A stretch of DNA of 64,000 nt from Manis javanica (GCF_040802235.1 NC_133157.1:23949501-24013500), one strand, 5' to 3'. Shown: positions 11,818 through 24,330, counted from the first letter of the stretch. Translations and numbers: made by a program. The notes: a model not told the origin generated them from the sequence alone.

Positions 11818-12139
11818 AGGCTGTAGGGAGCCCTCATCAAACACACAGGCGCTCAAGGATTCCCTGGTGATCGTGTCACTCCTTATGCATACGCAAGCTC
11901 TTGCCTCTTTCTGGGTACCCATCCCTTCCCAGTAACACAAAGGGGCTAAAATTCTCAGAGCCTTCCAGGCTGCTATACATGCTATGTCTTCACAGGATGA
12001 CCTAAGCCAAAAGCTGAACATTTTATGATACAAGCTTTTATGGCCCTCAAGAAAGAGCTTAATGGGAACTTTCAAAAATTATTAAAGACCCAAAGTTCTG
12101 GGGCAAAAAGCTGTAAATCTGAATATAACTTTTGTTTCA
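11818..12139. other. Unassigned sequence
   Basis: No recognised element. Confidence 0.35.
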
Positions 12140-12310
12140 AGTCATTCATCTAGGAGTGTATGCTGAGCACCAACCCAAGCCAGATGCAGTGTTAGCCAGG
12201 GACAGCACATGATGGGAGATGCACGGGCCCTCCCTCCAGGGGCTCGTAGGAGGGGGTGGCGAGGGCCCACTGACCAGAACACAGACCAGGAAATTACAGG
12301 GGCACAAGGG
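12140..12310 (-). mobile_element. L2 LINE 3' fragment, antisense
   Basis: GTATGCTGAGCACCAACC, CAGATGCAGTGTTAGCCAGG and GGCCCTCCCTCCAGGGGCTC follow the antisense L2 3' pattern, with an ACAGACCAGGAAATTACAGG end. Confidence 0.6.
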
Positions 12311-13084
12311 AGACGAGTGTAAGCTTGGGGAGCTCTGAGCGAGCACAGCCACAGGATTTGGCTTTGAGAGGAAGATCAAAAATTGCACGAATCTCAGTTG
12401 GTGATCCTGGCCAGCTCAGAGACTGTTTTCTGGGACTGCTCAGAGCTCTACATGAGAACGAGTCCACTGAGACACGATGTTCCAGTGCACACTGTCTTTT
12501 CGAGCCACCAAGTGCTTGCCCGGCCTGTGCTCACTGCCCAGCCAACAAAGAGAAGGAGGGCAGAGCACCCCAGACTGATATTTTGATCCCCTTCTCATTT
12601 CAATAGTGCAAAGACCACTGGAACAGTGAGGAATATGGCTGAATGGAAGGAAGCATTTCTCCCCTCAGAACAACCATCGCCAGGTGTCTTTCCACTTAAA
12701 AAGGGACTGAAGGAGGAATAAGGCCTGGCAAGGTGGGTTTGCAACAGGGAAGCCACAGGCCAGGAAGAGGCTACAAATTGGATCCCTCCAGCCCAGGCTG
12801 CCTGCAGTTCCCTCTGGTGCCTGAACTGACTGTCCTGTCAAAAGCCAGTGCGGGGGAGAGCTGGTGAAAGGTAAATGCCTTCCATTCGCTCTGCTCAGCG
12901 GTGTTATTAGTAGCACAAGGAACGAATTTTGGTGTCAGATTTTTATCCCGAAAGCCTCACTCAGACAACGGGGTATTTTGCTTACATGGCAATCTGCTTC
13001 TGATCGGATTTCCCTCTCGTTTTTAAAACTCTTCTGCTTCAAGCCTCGAGTACGTAAAGCTTTGATTTCTTTTTCTTCATCTCT
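12311..13084. other. Unassigned sequence
   Basis: No confident feature. Short open frames here have no domain. Confidence 0.35.
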
Positions 13085-13270
13085 TCTCCCTTCCACCTTT
13101 GCACCAATGACAGCAGTCACTTCCTGAGCTCCTACCTGGTGGAGCCCCTTCCCACGCTTGATGCTTCTCAGCAACCCGTCCGTGATCGGTATCACCACTC
13201 CCCCCACGGAAGAGTCTGTGCAGGTTCAGAGAGCAGTCGCTGGCCCACACACACAGCTGGGGCACAGCAG
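13085..13270 (-). mobile_element. Possible decayed MIR, antisense
   Basis: CCTGAGCTCCTACCTGGTGG, ATCGGTATCACCACTCC and CAGTCGCTGGCCCACACACA could be a very diverged antisense MIR. The assignment rests on order more than identity. Confidence 0.35.
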
Positions 13271-15389
13271 ACTGAAGAAGGGTCTTGGTGAAGCCTCAAG
13301 ACCCCAGCCCACCCACGCCACTACGCTGCCCCCAAGCTCCGAAGTGCTGCTGAAACTCTAAGTCACTAGAAGCTTGGTGTTTCACCCAAGCTGCACCAAA
13401 TTATAATTCCTATGTGTAATCACTCACTACAGATGTGTTAACATTGGTTTGAAGACATTTTCACATAGTTCTGGGGCTTCTCTAAAACACTTCGAATTTT
13501 CCCTGAAAAGGTAATTTGACTAAGTTTAACACGGAGTCAGAGTTTTGTTGTTGTTATTTTATATATACTGAGGTTTTTTATTATTCCCTCACTGTTTTAT
13601 TTGGTATCACTGAGAACTTGCTACATCTACTTCAAGGGAATAAAATGATACCAAAATAGATTTATGGAAAATGAAAACAGGAACTGGCACAGTCATCCCT
13701 ATTTCACAATTATTTGCTAAAAGAGTTTGCGACACTCGGGTTTAGTTGCTTTATTATTATTATTTATTTTTTTATTCTGTTTCAAATGAATGAGTCGTCT
13801 GAATTTAAAACACTATGAACTTGCTAGAATGCCACATGCCTAGCCCAGAAGAGAACTCTAAAAAGTCCAAGTATTAGAAACTTGCATGTCACCCAAGGTC
13901 TGCTCTGCTCCTATTTCCCCTCAGTTGGGAAGCTGATTTCTCTGTAGCCTCAACGAGATTGAGCTGTCTCTTTAGGGAACAGAAAGAGCAATATCCCCTT
14001 TTAAAGAGAAGCCGCTCTCGCTGGTGTGGGGGCACCCGTCCGCTAGGTAGTCTACAGACAAAGGCTGGTGAGTCTTTGAAATGTCTCTGGACCTCTGTGT
14101 CCTCCTCATTTCCAAATCTACGCTATATTTCCCAAAAAAGGAAGCTGAAAGACTGATCTATCCCATGTCAGTAAAACAAGGTTGTGAAAGAATTTTAAAT
14201 TCTGCACAACCTAATGAATGGGAAGGACCTCTAAGAGCCCTCAGCAGTCTCATGACCTAGAATATAACTTACTGCACAGGCACAACCCTAACTGCACCTC
14301 CCTTGTTTAAATGAAATTGTTCCAACAGGACTAATGCTAATCTGGTCCTGGCAATTCTCTCATCTATGGTAAGATTCATTTTTATGAGTGAATCCAGGAG
14401 TTTGTGATGACTCTGTCAAGGGCTTGGCTCCCTTTGTCATTCATTCATTCATTCAGCCCGCCTCCAGTGGCTTTTACTGGGAAGCTCAAACAGAAGCCTT
14501 CAGATAAGGGGGGACTTAAGCACTTCACAAGCACCATTTACACGGGCTCTGAACATGTCAACCATTCATTTACCAAAAACGGGTGGGAAATTGCTCTGTA
14601 AACTATTAAGGTTACAGAAAGTGAGCAGCTCACCTTATAAATCATTCTGACCTTTTCCTTAAAGAGGTCCCAGAGATTCCTGTCATTCACCTTTTGATCA
14701 TCTAATTTAGGTCTGCATGAAGTTTGAAATTGCCAAGTATATCTTAAAGTTACATACTATATTCATCTGTAACACCTATTTCAGGGTAGACTGTCCCAAT
14801 TCTTTGGAAGTAGTAAGATTTTGCAATTAATGGTGACTGGAAGCAAATGCTTGACCATTTTAAGCTCTTCATGTGCACATAAAGTAGGTGAGCAAACAGA
14901 GTGAGAGGAACTGACAAAGGGGAGAGCAAGGCATTAAAAACATGCACAGCCTTCATCTGGTGAGGCTGGCAGGAGGTAAGCCAAGTACCTCCTTTGCAAT
15001 GGCCTGGGGTTCCTGGAGGGCCTCGGTTGGTCCTTCTTGGGGTTGAATCTTCCTAACAGATTAGTTTCTACCAGCTCCCTAGCCTGACTTGTTCCACCAC
15101 AGCCTATGTAGGCCATGCCTTTTTAGGGGATATTTGGTAAGTCTCTGGGGCCACATGAGGCTTCCTCTCCTCACCTGGGCTCCTCCCCATCTCTGCCTCC
15201 TGGGTGAGGGCAGAGATGCCTGGGAGGAGCTTCCTGGCAAGCAGGTGCTGAGGAGCAGCCTGCTCTTCAGATGGGTACCCCAGAGTTTGGGAAAAAGCTC
15301 TGCTCTGAAAGGACACTAAGAGCTAAGGCAACCAGGGCATAAAGAGGGCACACAGCTTTGAAGCTTTAGCAGGACACAGTGGGGTGCAG
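13271..15389. other. Long stretch without recognisable repeats
   Basis: Contains T/A-rich simple sequence near 13747-13777, a (CATT)n-like run near 14437-14455 and no confident repeat or gene. This is one of the longer repeat-poor intervals of the window. Confidence 0.35.
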
Positions 15390-15615
15390 AGGAAACAGTG
15401 CATGCTCTAGGATGATAAAGTGGGGTGCTTATACAGAGCCTATCATTTCGTAGCTCAAGCCATTATACGTCTGTCAGCCTCAGTTTCCTCAGCTATAGAA
15501 TGGGGATAATAATAACTCACAACTTGTACAAATTTATTAGAAAGAGTAAATGCAGTGACCACTGTCTATAAAGTAACAAGCACTATATCTGTGCAGAATA
15601 GCAAGCCTAGAAATA
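15390..15615 (+). mobile_element. MIR SINE, sense
   Basis: GTCAGCCTCAGTTTCCTCAG, TATAGAATGGGGATAATAAT and AGAAAGAGTAAATGCAGTGA match the MIR 3' half. The upstream GTAGCTCAAGCCATTATACG part is diverged. Confidence 0.8.
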
Positions 15616-16624
15616 AAAGTTAACACCATGGCCCTGAAGGGGTGCAAACATTTCCTTCCACCCTTCTAGGTTCTTTTGGCTGATCTAATAATCAAACTGA
15701 CATGAGACCGATTCACAGGAGACAGGCAAACCAATTCCCTAAGTACGCCGGCCCCATAGAAATGTGAGATGCACAGGCGGCCAGCTGGCTGAGGCTTACA
15801 GAACACCCCGAGCTAAGGGAAGGGGGAGGAGTCTGGGTCTGGCGTCCAAGGGGAGGAAGGCCATTCCCTGGGAGGTGAGAGAAGATGTTTGGAAAGCAAA
15901 GGTTGCTCCGTTATGCAGACAAGCTTCTTAAGGTAAAAAAGGTATCTGGTAACAACTTTATTCCTCTTCTGGGTACAGGCCCCTGGCTTATACAAATTTC
16001 ACAGTTGAGAAGGAAGAAAAGAGCTTTTCCTGCATCTGCTGGGTTTGGATTGCCTTTAGCACAAAATAATCCTTATGCCAGAGGCATGTTTTGGAGTAGC
16101 AGACTCTGCTCCCCTTCGGCCCATTACAGTCTCAAGCACAAATACTAGCGCCATTGCACAGCAGCGGGGATCACGGGAGACGAGCCCACTGCCCTGCAAG
16201 TCTGCTGGGGCCCTTTTCTGCCCAAGTCCAAAGCTTGTTCTAGGCACCATCTGTCCCCCCCACCAAGAATCTTCTCCCTGTCCTCATTCTGCCAGCCCTG
16301 CCAAGCCCTTGTCCCAAGGTTCTCAGCTAAGGGCCCTTACCACTGTTCTGTGAGCCCCCCTCACGTCTGCCCGTGGGTGCCCGAGCTCAAGCCCACTCAT
16401 CTCTCATTTCTCTGCAAAACTCCTGCTTCTCTGGCCTCCCTGCTTCTGATCTTTCCCCACCCCACACCCTCTATCTCTACAACCCACAGATCTTACCAGG
16501 CCTGGGGTAGAGTGCACATACCCTGTAGGTGGTCAGGCTGATCCACAGAAAGACAATTGTCACAACTTGACACATATGTTATAGTTCTATCATTTTAATG
16601 CCTAGTTGTGAGTGTTTTATAATA
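15616..16624. other. Unassigned sequence
   Basis: No confident repeat or gene; locally C-rich from about 16200 to 16480. Confidence 0.35.
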
Positions 16625-16795
16625 TACTTTGAGCTAGCATTTGTTGAGCACTTTCTATGTGCTGAACCCCACTGCACATATTCTATTAACTCACACAACC
16701 ATCACAACAATCCTGGGTTATTATCTCCATTTTAGAGATGAGGAAACCGAGGTACAGCTATGTTCAACTCACCTGTGGGCACACAGGTGCTCTTA
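16625..16795 (-). mobile_element. MIR SINE, antisense
   Basis: GCATTTGTTGAGCACTTTCT, ATGTGCTGAACCCCACTGC, TCACAACAATCCTGGGTTAT and TTTTAGAGATGAGGAAACCG give the antisense MIR order. Confidence 0.85.
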
Positions 16796-17559
16796 GAAGT
16801 ATTCTGGTATCATAATACATGTGCATAATATACAAATAAGATGCACAAATGGGATTGAATGCTTAAAATTTTTTGCTATGGTTGTATGATTTTAAAAGTT
16901 TGGAATCACTCCCCTATCTTGGCCTTTCAGATCTATTATGACCCGGTTACTGGTGACCTCTACACTCTTCTGCCTGGGGACTTCCCTCCAATTACGGAAA
17001 CCTGAGGGCTCAGGCCTCTAGGCTTTTGCTGTGCTGTTATCACTGACCTGAATGCCCTCCCCCTCAGGACCTGTCAGCACAGGAGAGATGTAAACTGGAG
17101 GGGAAAATTTGGGCTTAAATGGGAAATTCTGCAGTGTCTAGAAGATACCTTCTAGATTATCTGATTCTGGTTCTTTGGGAGCTGTTTTACCACTCTAGGA
17201 ACTCTAGATTAGTGATAGCCATGAAAATTGATTCCTGTTTACAGACATATAAATTCTGTCCTATCCACAGAGGTTCAGTTGACTTCTCTCCCAGCTGTGA
17301 AAGAAGTTGGCTTGGCCTCTCCACACATTCATTCAACGGTCCTCGACTACGTATGGGCCAGTCCTTTGGATTCTCCTTTGAAGCAGATTCTCAGAACTGG
17401 TAATAACATCTGCCTGGTTCCCTCATTGATTAATGAGTTAATGAGAAATTTTTAGCATGCATCTATTTTCTATCTGTATGAGGGTCATGATGTCCTTGTT
17501 TGAAAATGATCATGAGGCAAAAATGAAGTGTGACCCAGATCCCATGCTCTTTGCTGTCA
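16796..17559. other. Unassigned sequence
   Basis: No confident feature. Confidence 0.35.
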
Positions 17560-17720
17560 TCCAGTTCACCCAAAAGACCTTCTGTGAGTACAGGCCCCAT
17601 GCTGGGTGCTGGGGATCAGGGATGAGTCGAACATGGTGCTTGTCATCTGTGACTTCAAGTCAAGTTAATGGGAGAGGCATAATGACACAGACAGAAACTG
17701 GGATCAGAGTGAGCAGTCCC
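17560..17720 (-). mobile_element. L2 LINE 3' fragment, antisense
   Basis: GGCCCCATGCTGGGTGCTGG, GGATCAGGGATGAGTCGAAC and ACACAGACAGAAACTGGGAT fit the antisense L2 pattern of a size-change motif followed by a gain-type tail. Confidence 0.5.
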
Positions 17721-18234
17721 TAACTCCAATTGGGAACACAGAGAAAGTGTCCTGAGGCTTAAGTAATGGTTAATATAGTGAGTTAATCTCATTACAACAA
17801 TTACTAGAATTCTACTCAATAACATTGGACAAAATGTAATTTTATGTTGAATTTCTCTTGAACTAAATGAAATAAACCTTGGCAACATCTGGTTTCTAAT
17901 GAGATATGTTAGTAGTAACCACATTTGGCCTGCACAGTATTTGAAATAATACTGTATCCTTTTCCAAAGAACATAGTTCAGTATTTGCAAATCCCACGTA
18001 CAGAACTGATTAGGTGGAATTATTCACACAATACTCAGTCATCAAAGAAAAGAAAAATATACATCTACACAACAATGGAACCGTAAAGGTTTCATGACTG
18101 ACACCAGACACCAGACACAAAGGAATGGGAGCACATGTGAATTTGAAATTAAAACTGAGACATAAATATATTTAACTAAGTTTTGGATGGGTTATCCACA
18201 TGCAAATTTGTCTCTCCACCAAGTCACCCTACTT
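17721..18234. other. Unassigned AT-rich sequence, faint L1-like patch
   Basis: Near 18015-18130 the order ACTCAGTCATCAAAGAAAAG... ACACCAGACACAAAGGAATG vaguely recalls an L1 3' region but is too diverged to call. Confidence 0.25.
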
Positions 18235-18276
18235 CATTTATCTCTGTATCCTAAGTGCCTTGCCCAAATCACTTAT
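18235..18276 (+). mobile_element. L2 LINE extreme 3' end, sense
   Basis: ATCTCTGTATCCTAAGTGCC followed by TTGCCCAAATCA is the sense L2 terminal pattern. It is short and immediately meets an oppositely oriented L2 tail. Confidence 0.5.
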
Positions 18277-18410
18277 TCATTCATTCATCCATCATTCATT
18301 CATTCAAAAATCTGCACTGCATTTGGATCTATAGGTGCTTGAGGGGGTATATGATGAAAAAAGACTCAGTTCCTGTCCTCAAAAGGCTTAGGCTTGTGGA
18401 CAGGGATGGG
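18277..18410 (-). mobile_element. L2 LINE 3' end, antisense, with (CATT)n run
   Basis: Repeated CATT units (about 18277-18305) are the antisense of the L2 GAATGAATGA terminus. They lead into ACTCAGTTCCTGTCCTCAAA and AGGCTTAGGCTTGTGGACAG, the antisense L2 3' UTR. Confidence 0.6.
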
Positions 18411-20011
18411 GTGAGGGCCAACATGTCAATACCCGTAATGTAAGGTATTCCATGTTATAGGTTACATTTGAAGGGAGATGGAAGCTAAGGAGATGATAGT
18501 ATCTTGGAAGACAGAAGACGGTGTGATGAGGCAAAAAAGCTTCCACCAAAGGGAAGACACAGGTCTAGGCTGGGCTAGAAAAATCCACAGTAATGGTTCA
18601 CTGCCATGACAGGAGCATGTGTGTCAAAAGCATTGTTCAAGTAGAATTTCCAAAACATGTGACTTTCCTATAAAAAAGTGTCAAAGATTTCATTAAACTC
18701 CTTAATTAATAAGATGTTAAAACCAGTTCAAATGAGAATTTAAGGAGCTAGATTTTTGTGGACAATTTAATTTTTTTAAAGAAGCCTAAGAATAAGATTC
18801 CACATTGGACACATAACTGGTTAATGTCTCAGAAGGTAAAAAACAATAACCTTTGGGTTATTGACAGAGAGGATCCTGACCATGTTGTACTTATCTCTGG
18901 GTTCAGTGAGCTGGGCCCAATATCTTACTACAGACTGGCCTGCCTTGGGACGTGTGGACCCCTCTACTCAAGCCTGAGATGATCCTGGCAGGGAAACCGG
19001 GCAACAAATGGTCTTATCAGTTCTTGTTCTTGCGTCTCTTCCTATATTTTACCTGGAGCATGTAATGAAAGTTGATAGGACATAACTGTTTAGATATGTG
19101 GTATTTGGTGAAGAGGAGTACGTCCTGTTTTGGGGTCCATGGGTGTCATAAGAATCTTCTGAAACTTGGAAACAAGCATTAGATCTTACTGGGTGTTCTT
19201 CCAGTGCAGTTCTGGGCTTTGACCTTTGATTGGCTTCTACTTACTGGGCTATTTTAAATTCTATACAGGCTGAGGTTAACTTGTGCATTATTCCTTTTCT
19301 TTTTTTTTCTTTTTGGTAAAGATGCAAAATTTCTGACTGTATTGAGCTGACATGGTTCACGCCACAGTGACCTCAGTGGTGTTTGAGCAGCAGTGGGTTT
19401 ACCCTGTTTGGGGGTTTTCAGGTCACTTGGAGTGGCAGTGGTGGGTCCAGCAGAAGCTGATTTGCCAGATCTCACCAAGGCCCCCAGAGCCTTGGGAAGA
19501 CTCAGCCAGCACAGAAAGAGCAGGAGCTTGGTGTTTTTAGGAAACAAAAAGAAGTTTGTTATGACATATAAGGAGTTTGGGATATGAGGGCGATGGGCAA
19601 AGTGGTATGAACAAGTTTATGATTCGTGTAAAGTGTAGATTCTCAATTCTGAACTCGAATGAAGGGCAAAGGGTAATTCCCCAGAGGGTCCCTTCTGCAT
19701 GTTAGCATGGCTGCTCTGAGAGATTAGAGTCTGTAGCCTCTGCAGGAGGCTTGGGGGCAACCCGGAGTGAGATACTGAGGACTTGGGCGTTTTAGGGAAA
19801 TACTGAAGTGGCAGAATTCACAGCATTGTAGTCAATTCATGTGAGAAGTGAAAGAAGTTGAGAATCTTTCTTAGTTTTCAAATTTGAGTGTTTGAGAAGA
19901 AATTGGTGCCATATTTTAAAAAGTAAAAGGAAGTTTAGAATAAAGGGTGAGGTTGAGGGACTTAGTCCTAGACATTGTCAGCACCAAGTAGGGGTTGAGA
20001 AATCTCAATGA
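18411..20011. other. Unassigned sequence with a T-rich run
   Basis: A T-rich tract lies near 19292-19315. No confident repeat or gene is recognised; the frames at 19254-19587 have no domain. Confidence 0.35.
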
Positions 20012-20053
20012 ACTGGATAGAACTGAGGGCCCACTGGATAGAACTGAGGGCCC
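20012..20053. repeat. Perfect 21-bp tandem duplication
   Basis: The unit ACTGGATAGAACTGAGGGCC plus one C occurs twice head to tail with no mismatch (20012-20032 and 20033-20053). A partial third start (ACTGG) follows. Confidence 0.95.
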
Positions 20054-20169
20054 ACTGGGTGTTTGTTTTCTGTGATGGGGATGCCTTGGAATGACTTGTA
20101 TCCTTGAAAGTATTTATAGAAGAGACCCCATCTAAGGCCCATAGGCAGAATGTGAAGCTCCAACGCTGT
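20054..20169. other. Unassigned sequence
   Basis: No recognised feature. Confidence 0.35.
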
Positions 20170-20300
20170 TTTAGTCAATTATGTATGAGGATTTGAATAC
20201 CCAACGTGTGTCAGTCATGGGCTTGGATGCAGAAGTCACTCAGACATGCTCTCTGTCTTCTGAAAGTTCATTGTAACTGAGAAGTTAGCAGTAGGTGGTA
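20170..20300 (-). mobile_element. Probable L2 LINE 3' fragment, antisense
   Basis: AACGTGTGTCAGTCATGGGC, TTGGATGCAGAAGTCACTCA and CTGAAAGTTCATTGTAACTG fit a diverged antisense L2. Confidence 0.45.
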
Positions 20301-20919
20301 AAATGGAGGGCAGGAAGCATGGGGGTCACAGAGAGGGGCCCACCCAAGCACTAGCTTTGCGCGGGCTCTCTCTCTAGGGCACAAGGTCAGCTGGGCACAG
20401 GGTTAGTGTGCTGCCTGCATCTGATACAAGAAGTCGCTCACAGGAGGAAGGGGAGAAAGTAACTAAAAATAAAGTGGTTTGCGATTTGAGTGTATTGCAA
20501 CATTCTCTGGGTCATTTTAAGGAACAAGTCCCTGTGTTCTTGCAGGAAGAACTTGGAAATCAGCAGCCATAGATGATTTGAGTTATATTTATATTTGAGT
20601 CATAAAATATTTAAGGCCTGTACCAGGATTCTAGAAACTCCCCAGACATTGCTTCTCTATAAAGGGAAGAGAGAATGTAGTTTTCCTCATCCCTTCTCTC
20701 TTCTTTGTCTTTGGAACACAGGTGCTCAAGAATACATGGACCTGATCTCTTTACTCCCCAGCCAATAGCATAATATCACCAGAGGTTCAAGTTCAGGTAC
20801 AAGATCTCAAGTCTCATAAAGTCTGCAACTCTTTTCCAAAAGCCCTCATTGGAGGGGGTGAGACTCCCCAGTTACCCATCTCTCAGACTCTCAAAGCGTG
20901 CTCCATGAATGATGCCGCC
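20301..20919. other. Unassigned sequence
   Basis: No confident feature. Confidence 0.35.
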
Positions 20920-21180
20920 TCCCATGGACATGATCCCCCTTTCCTTGAAGCTCACGCGGCACTTGACCTGCATCGCTTTCCTTTCTGCCTCTTATAGTAA
21001 CAACCTGCATTGACAGTGATTTTCCTGTTGCATCCTTGGTGTCTGGCATAGTTCCAGGAACAGAGCAGGTGCTCAGTAGCCTTTGATGGATGTAGGAATT
21101 TGTCACCCAGTTCCTATCACTTATCACGGTACTGATCACCTAGTAGGCTCTCAATAGTATTGAGTGAATGCATGAACATA
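20920..21180 (+). mobile_element. L2 LINE 3' sequence, sense, with two tail-like segments
   Basis: TGTCTGGCATAGTTCCAGGA followed by CAGAGCAGGTGCTCAGTAGC is an L2 3' end. A second tail-like segment, GTAGGCTCTCAATAGTATTG and AGTGAATGCATGAAC, follows at about 21141-21175. The two may be separate copies or a terminal duplication. Confidence 0.5.
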
Positions 21181-21524
21181 AACTCACCTTTTCGGTCTGG
21201 CATTAGGGAGTAGATGAGCTGCTTGTATATGGTCCCCTTTCCATCCTGCCCACCCCCATCCCCACCTCCCCTCCCCTGAGTCCAGTGTAGCATTGTGTAC
21301 ATGGTTAGTACTGGACACATGTTTTTAAAAATTGTTTTGATGAGGAACACTCTATACTATCTTTGCAGCTTTCATGTAAATCTTAAGGTATTACAAAATA
21401 TGAATTAATCTTAAAATTTAATTTGATCTTCCTTCAGAAATTGTTTTCAACCACCAGAACACTTGGGAAGTTCTTTTTTTACAGCTCATTCCATTGCGAA
21501 CCCTGCTTTTTATTTAACAATTTA
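21181..21524. other. Unassigned sequence
   Basis: No confident feature. Confidence 0.35.
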
Positions 21525-21720
21525 CATATATTTATTTGAAGAACATTTATACACATTCATCATGTGCCAAGGATGATTCTGGGTCCTTTATAAATGTAAC
21601 TCATTGAATACTCATAATAACCCTAAGGTATAATTGTAGATAGTGGTATTTTCTTTATACAAATGAAAAATTGAGGCAAAGAGAATTAGGTAATCATCAT
21701 CAGAAGGCACAAAGCAACAT
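21525..21720 (-). mobile_element. MIR SINE, antisense
   Basis: ATTCATCATGTGCCAAGGAT, AACTCATTGAATACTCATAA, AACCCTAAGGTATAATTGTA and AAATTGAGGCAAAGAGAATT follow the antisense MIR order. Confidence 0.8.
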
Positions 21721-22079
21721 AGGTTCTTGTCATCTTAGGATCTGATTCTTTTTCCAGAACTTCTTTCCTCATGTGCTGAGAGATGGTGTCCTTCCATTCA
21801 GCCTGAACAATGAGTATATGAGGTTCTGCCACTGGAGGCCCTGGAACAAAGGTCGTATCACAGAACTCAGAGAGAAAGGCCACCACATTTGCTGTCCCTG
21901 GACACTTCCTGGAAGAAAGAATGATCTCACTTTCCATCAGATCCATTCTCAGCTGCTGAGCCTAAGCCAAAGGGTAGCCAGGATGACCATCAAGTCACTG
22001 CTTTATTCTTGGGATGAGCAAGAACCTAATTCATCTTTATATCACATACATTGAATGTTGTTCTGATTTTCTGAGAAGG
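21721..22079. other. Unassigned sequence
   Basis: No recognised feature. Confidence 0.35.
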
Positions 22080-22450
22080 CACATCCAGCCCCAAATGTCT
22101 TACCTACTCTTTTGATGCTGAGCACTCCCCCCAGTTTCTGTCTCCAGGCTTCCCTCTTGAGATCTAGTCCTGAGCATCATCCTGCCATTAGGATCATCAC
22201 CCCCTTGGTCACCGACCTACCTTCGTGGCCTCATCTCCCACCTCCTGCACTGACCCTCTCTCCCACCACATCTTCTCACCTGCAAGGTTCAGATACTCCT
22301 AACTCCTTCCAACCTGCAGCCTTTTCTCTTCCTTTCCCCCTTCCTGAAATAAACCCTAGCCCCTGGTCCTATCTATTCACACCTCACTGCAAATATCTCT
22401 TCCTCTTGGAAACCTCCCTTGACATTATTCAGTTGCAGAATGCCTCTGGG
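22080..22450 (+). mobile_element. L2 LINE fragment, sense
   Basis: Pyrimidine-rich sequence ending in ACTGCAAATATCTCTTCCTC and TTGGAAACCTCCCTTGACAT, which corresponds to the L2 segment upstream of the 3' UTR. The 155-residue open frame over 22112-22579 is a by-product of this repeat. Confidence 0.5.
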
Positions 22451-22565
22451 GATATAGTGACTATTAAGGTCACAGATTCCCCCCAACCCTGCCCTGCCTC
22501 CCCCCTGCCATGCCACAAGCTTATTTCCAAGTCTGGTCAAAAATTAATCTGCACAACTGTAAGAT

Positions 22566-23135
22566 ATTTTTTTAATTGACAAATATTTGCATAAACTGAA
22601 CTTCACAGATCTTAAGAGTATGATTGGATGACTTTTAACAAATACAGATACTTTGGAAAGAAACACATCAATCAAGAATTAGAATATTGCCATCAGCTGG
22701 AATGTTCCCTCATGCCTCTTGCAGTCAGTCCCCATCTCTACCCTCATAGACAACCATTGTCCCAATGTCTCTCACCAATGATTCAGCTCCTGGCCTTCAG
22801 TTTCATACCAATGGAGCCATACAGTCTTCCTTTCTTTTTGTCTGGCTTCTTCATTCAACGTGTTTTTTAGATTAAGCTTTATTGTTCCATTTATCAGTAG
22901 TTCATTACTTTTTATTGCTGAGTTGTATTCCATTAGATGAAGATATCATAGTTTGTTTATCCATTTTCCTGGTGAGGGGCATTCGGGCTGTTCCCAGTTC
23001 TGTGCTACTGTGAATAAAGCCACTGAAAACATGCTTTTACAAGTTGTTTGTGAACATATATTTTTACTTCTCTCAGGTAAATACCCTTTCCAAGTGTCTG
23101 ATCTTGCTACTATCAACTTTATCAAGTCCATTTTC
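22566..23135 (-). mobile_element. L1 LINE 3' region, antisense
   Basis: The + strand reads ATTGCTGAGTTGTATTCCAT, GTTTGTTTATCCATTTTCCT, TGTGAATAAAGCCACTGAA and CTTCTCTCAGGTAAATACCC. This is the reverse complement of the end of L1 ORF2 and its 3' UTR. It is an old, diverged copy with no surviving frame. Confidence 0.8.
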
Positions 23136-23644
23136 CATCCTACATGTTTTCAGTCTCTCTCCATGGCTTAAAGGCCCTCTCCAAGTTTTTAAGGACCACC
23201 CTCACAATAAACCTACAAAAGAGCCATAATTAACCCCAAAACTCAGAGGAGCCAAGGGACTTGTGCAATGTTGCCCAAGAAACCAAACAGGACTGGGAGA
23301 CAAAGTTTTTAACCCCAAGTCCCTGCCTCTTTCCTTTCTGAAATTACACACGGACAGTACGTGTATTTGGAAGTATTCCCACCACAATCCCATTCCTAGA
23401 AGCTCCTTTAAGGCAGCCAGCTTTTCCTTCAGGGCTTCAGGGCCCTCTGTCTAGCCCAAAGTCAAGGGCCTACAAAGGGCAAGAACCCCAAGTCTGGCAC
23501 CCATTTTTCTCTTTTATCCTCTTGCTGCCTCTGGCAAATAAATATCAGTGTGCTGTGGATATTCCTTTATTGTTTAATAACACTGTGAGGAGCACAGGGA
23601 ATAGGTGTTTGAGCCATTGAAATATAGTTCACATGGTGCTGAAT
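23136..23644. other. Unassigned sequence
   Basis: No confident repeat or gene. Confidence 0.35.
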
Positions 23645-24330
23645 TCCATTTAAAGAAAACTTGAGTGTCTCTTTTATGCCAGATGCAAAGGACATAAAGA
23701 TGACTAAGATTTGTACTGAGTTTCAGGGAACTCACAGCCTAGTGAAGGTAGACAGGTTAGTAAATGCTGCCAGCAGAAGAGGCCATGACACCAGCTGTTC
23801 ATGGTGGGAGAGGAACTCCCTTCCGGAGGAGTTGAGACAGGAAGTTTTCTTGGAGGTACCAGCATTTGGATAATCCTAGGAAGCTGATTCATTAGATTAT
23901 GTAATTAGAAATGGAATAGTGTGAGCAAGGTGTCAGAAGTGAAGACGGCAATTAGCATAATGAGGGCAGTAACCCACCGGGAGAGTGTGGCTGGAGTCTC
24001 ATTCAAGGAAATCATGAACGATGCGGTGGCTGGCGGGGCTGGCATGCTGAGATCAGGTCACTGAGAGCCGCTGAAGCCAGACTCTGAGAACCCGACTCCT
24101 GCGATGGGGATCGGGAGGCAGACCCACCTTTAGGAAGATGCTGGAGGGTTGATAAGATGTGGAGCAGGAGAAAAGAGCTAGGAACCCCAAAAGACGTAGT
24201 CATCAGATGAAAGACAACAGGGGCCTAGATGTAGAGCTGGGACAGTGGTGGAAAAGGCACAGAAGTGGGAGACCAGCAGATAAGGAGAATGTCTTCAAGG
24301 GCACTAGCAGAGCAGAGAGGGGCTCTAAGG
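23645..24330 (-). mobile_element. Probable L2 LINE, antisense, 3' end plus upstream body
   Basis: The first part is clearer: TCTTTTATGCCAGATGCAAA, GACATAAAGATGACTAAGAT and CAGGGAACTCACAGCCTAGT. From about 23930 the order of purine-rich segments (GGCCTAGATGTAGAGCTGGG, GGGAGACCAGCAGATAAGG) is only suggestive of the upstream L2 body. Overlapping open frames around 24159-24614 are not treated as genes. Confidence 0.4.

Noticed and set aside
22112..22579. 155-residue Pro/Ser-rich open frame
   Set aside because: Explained by a pyrimidine-rich sense L2 fragment.
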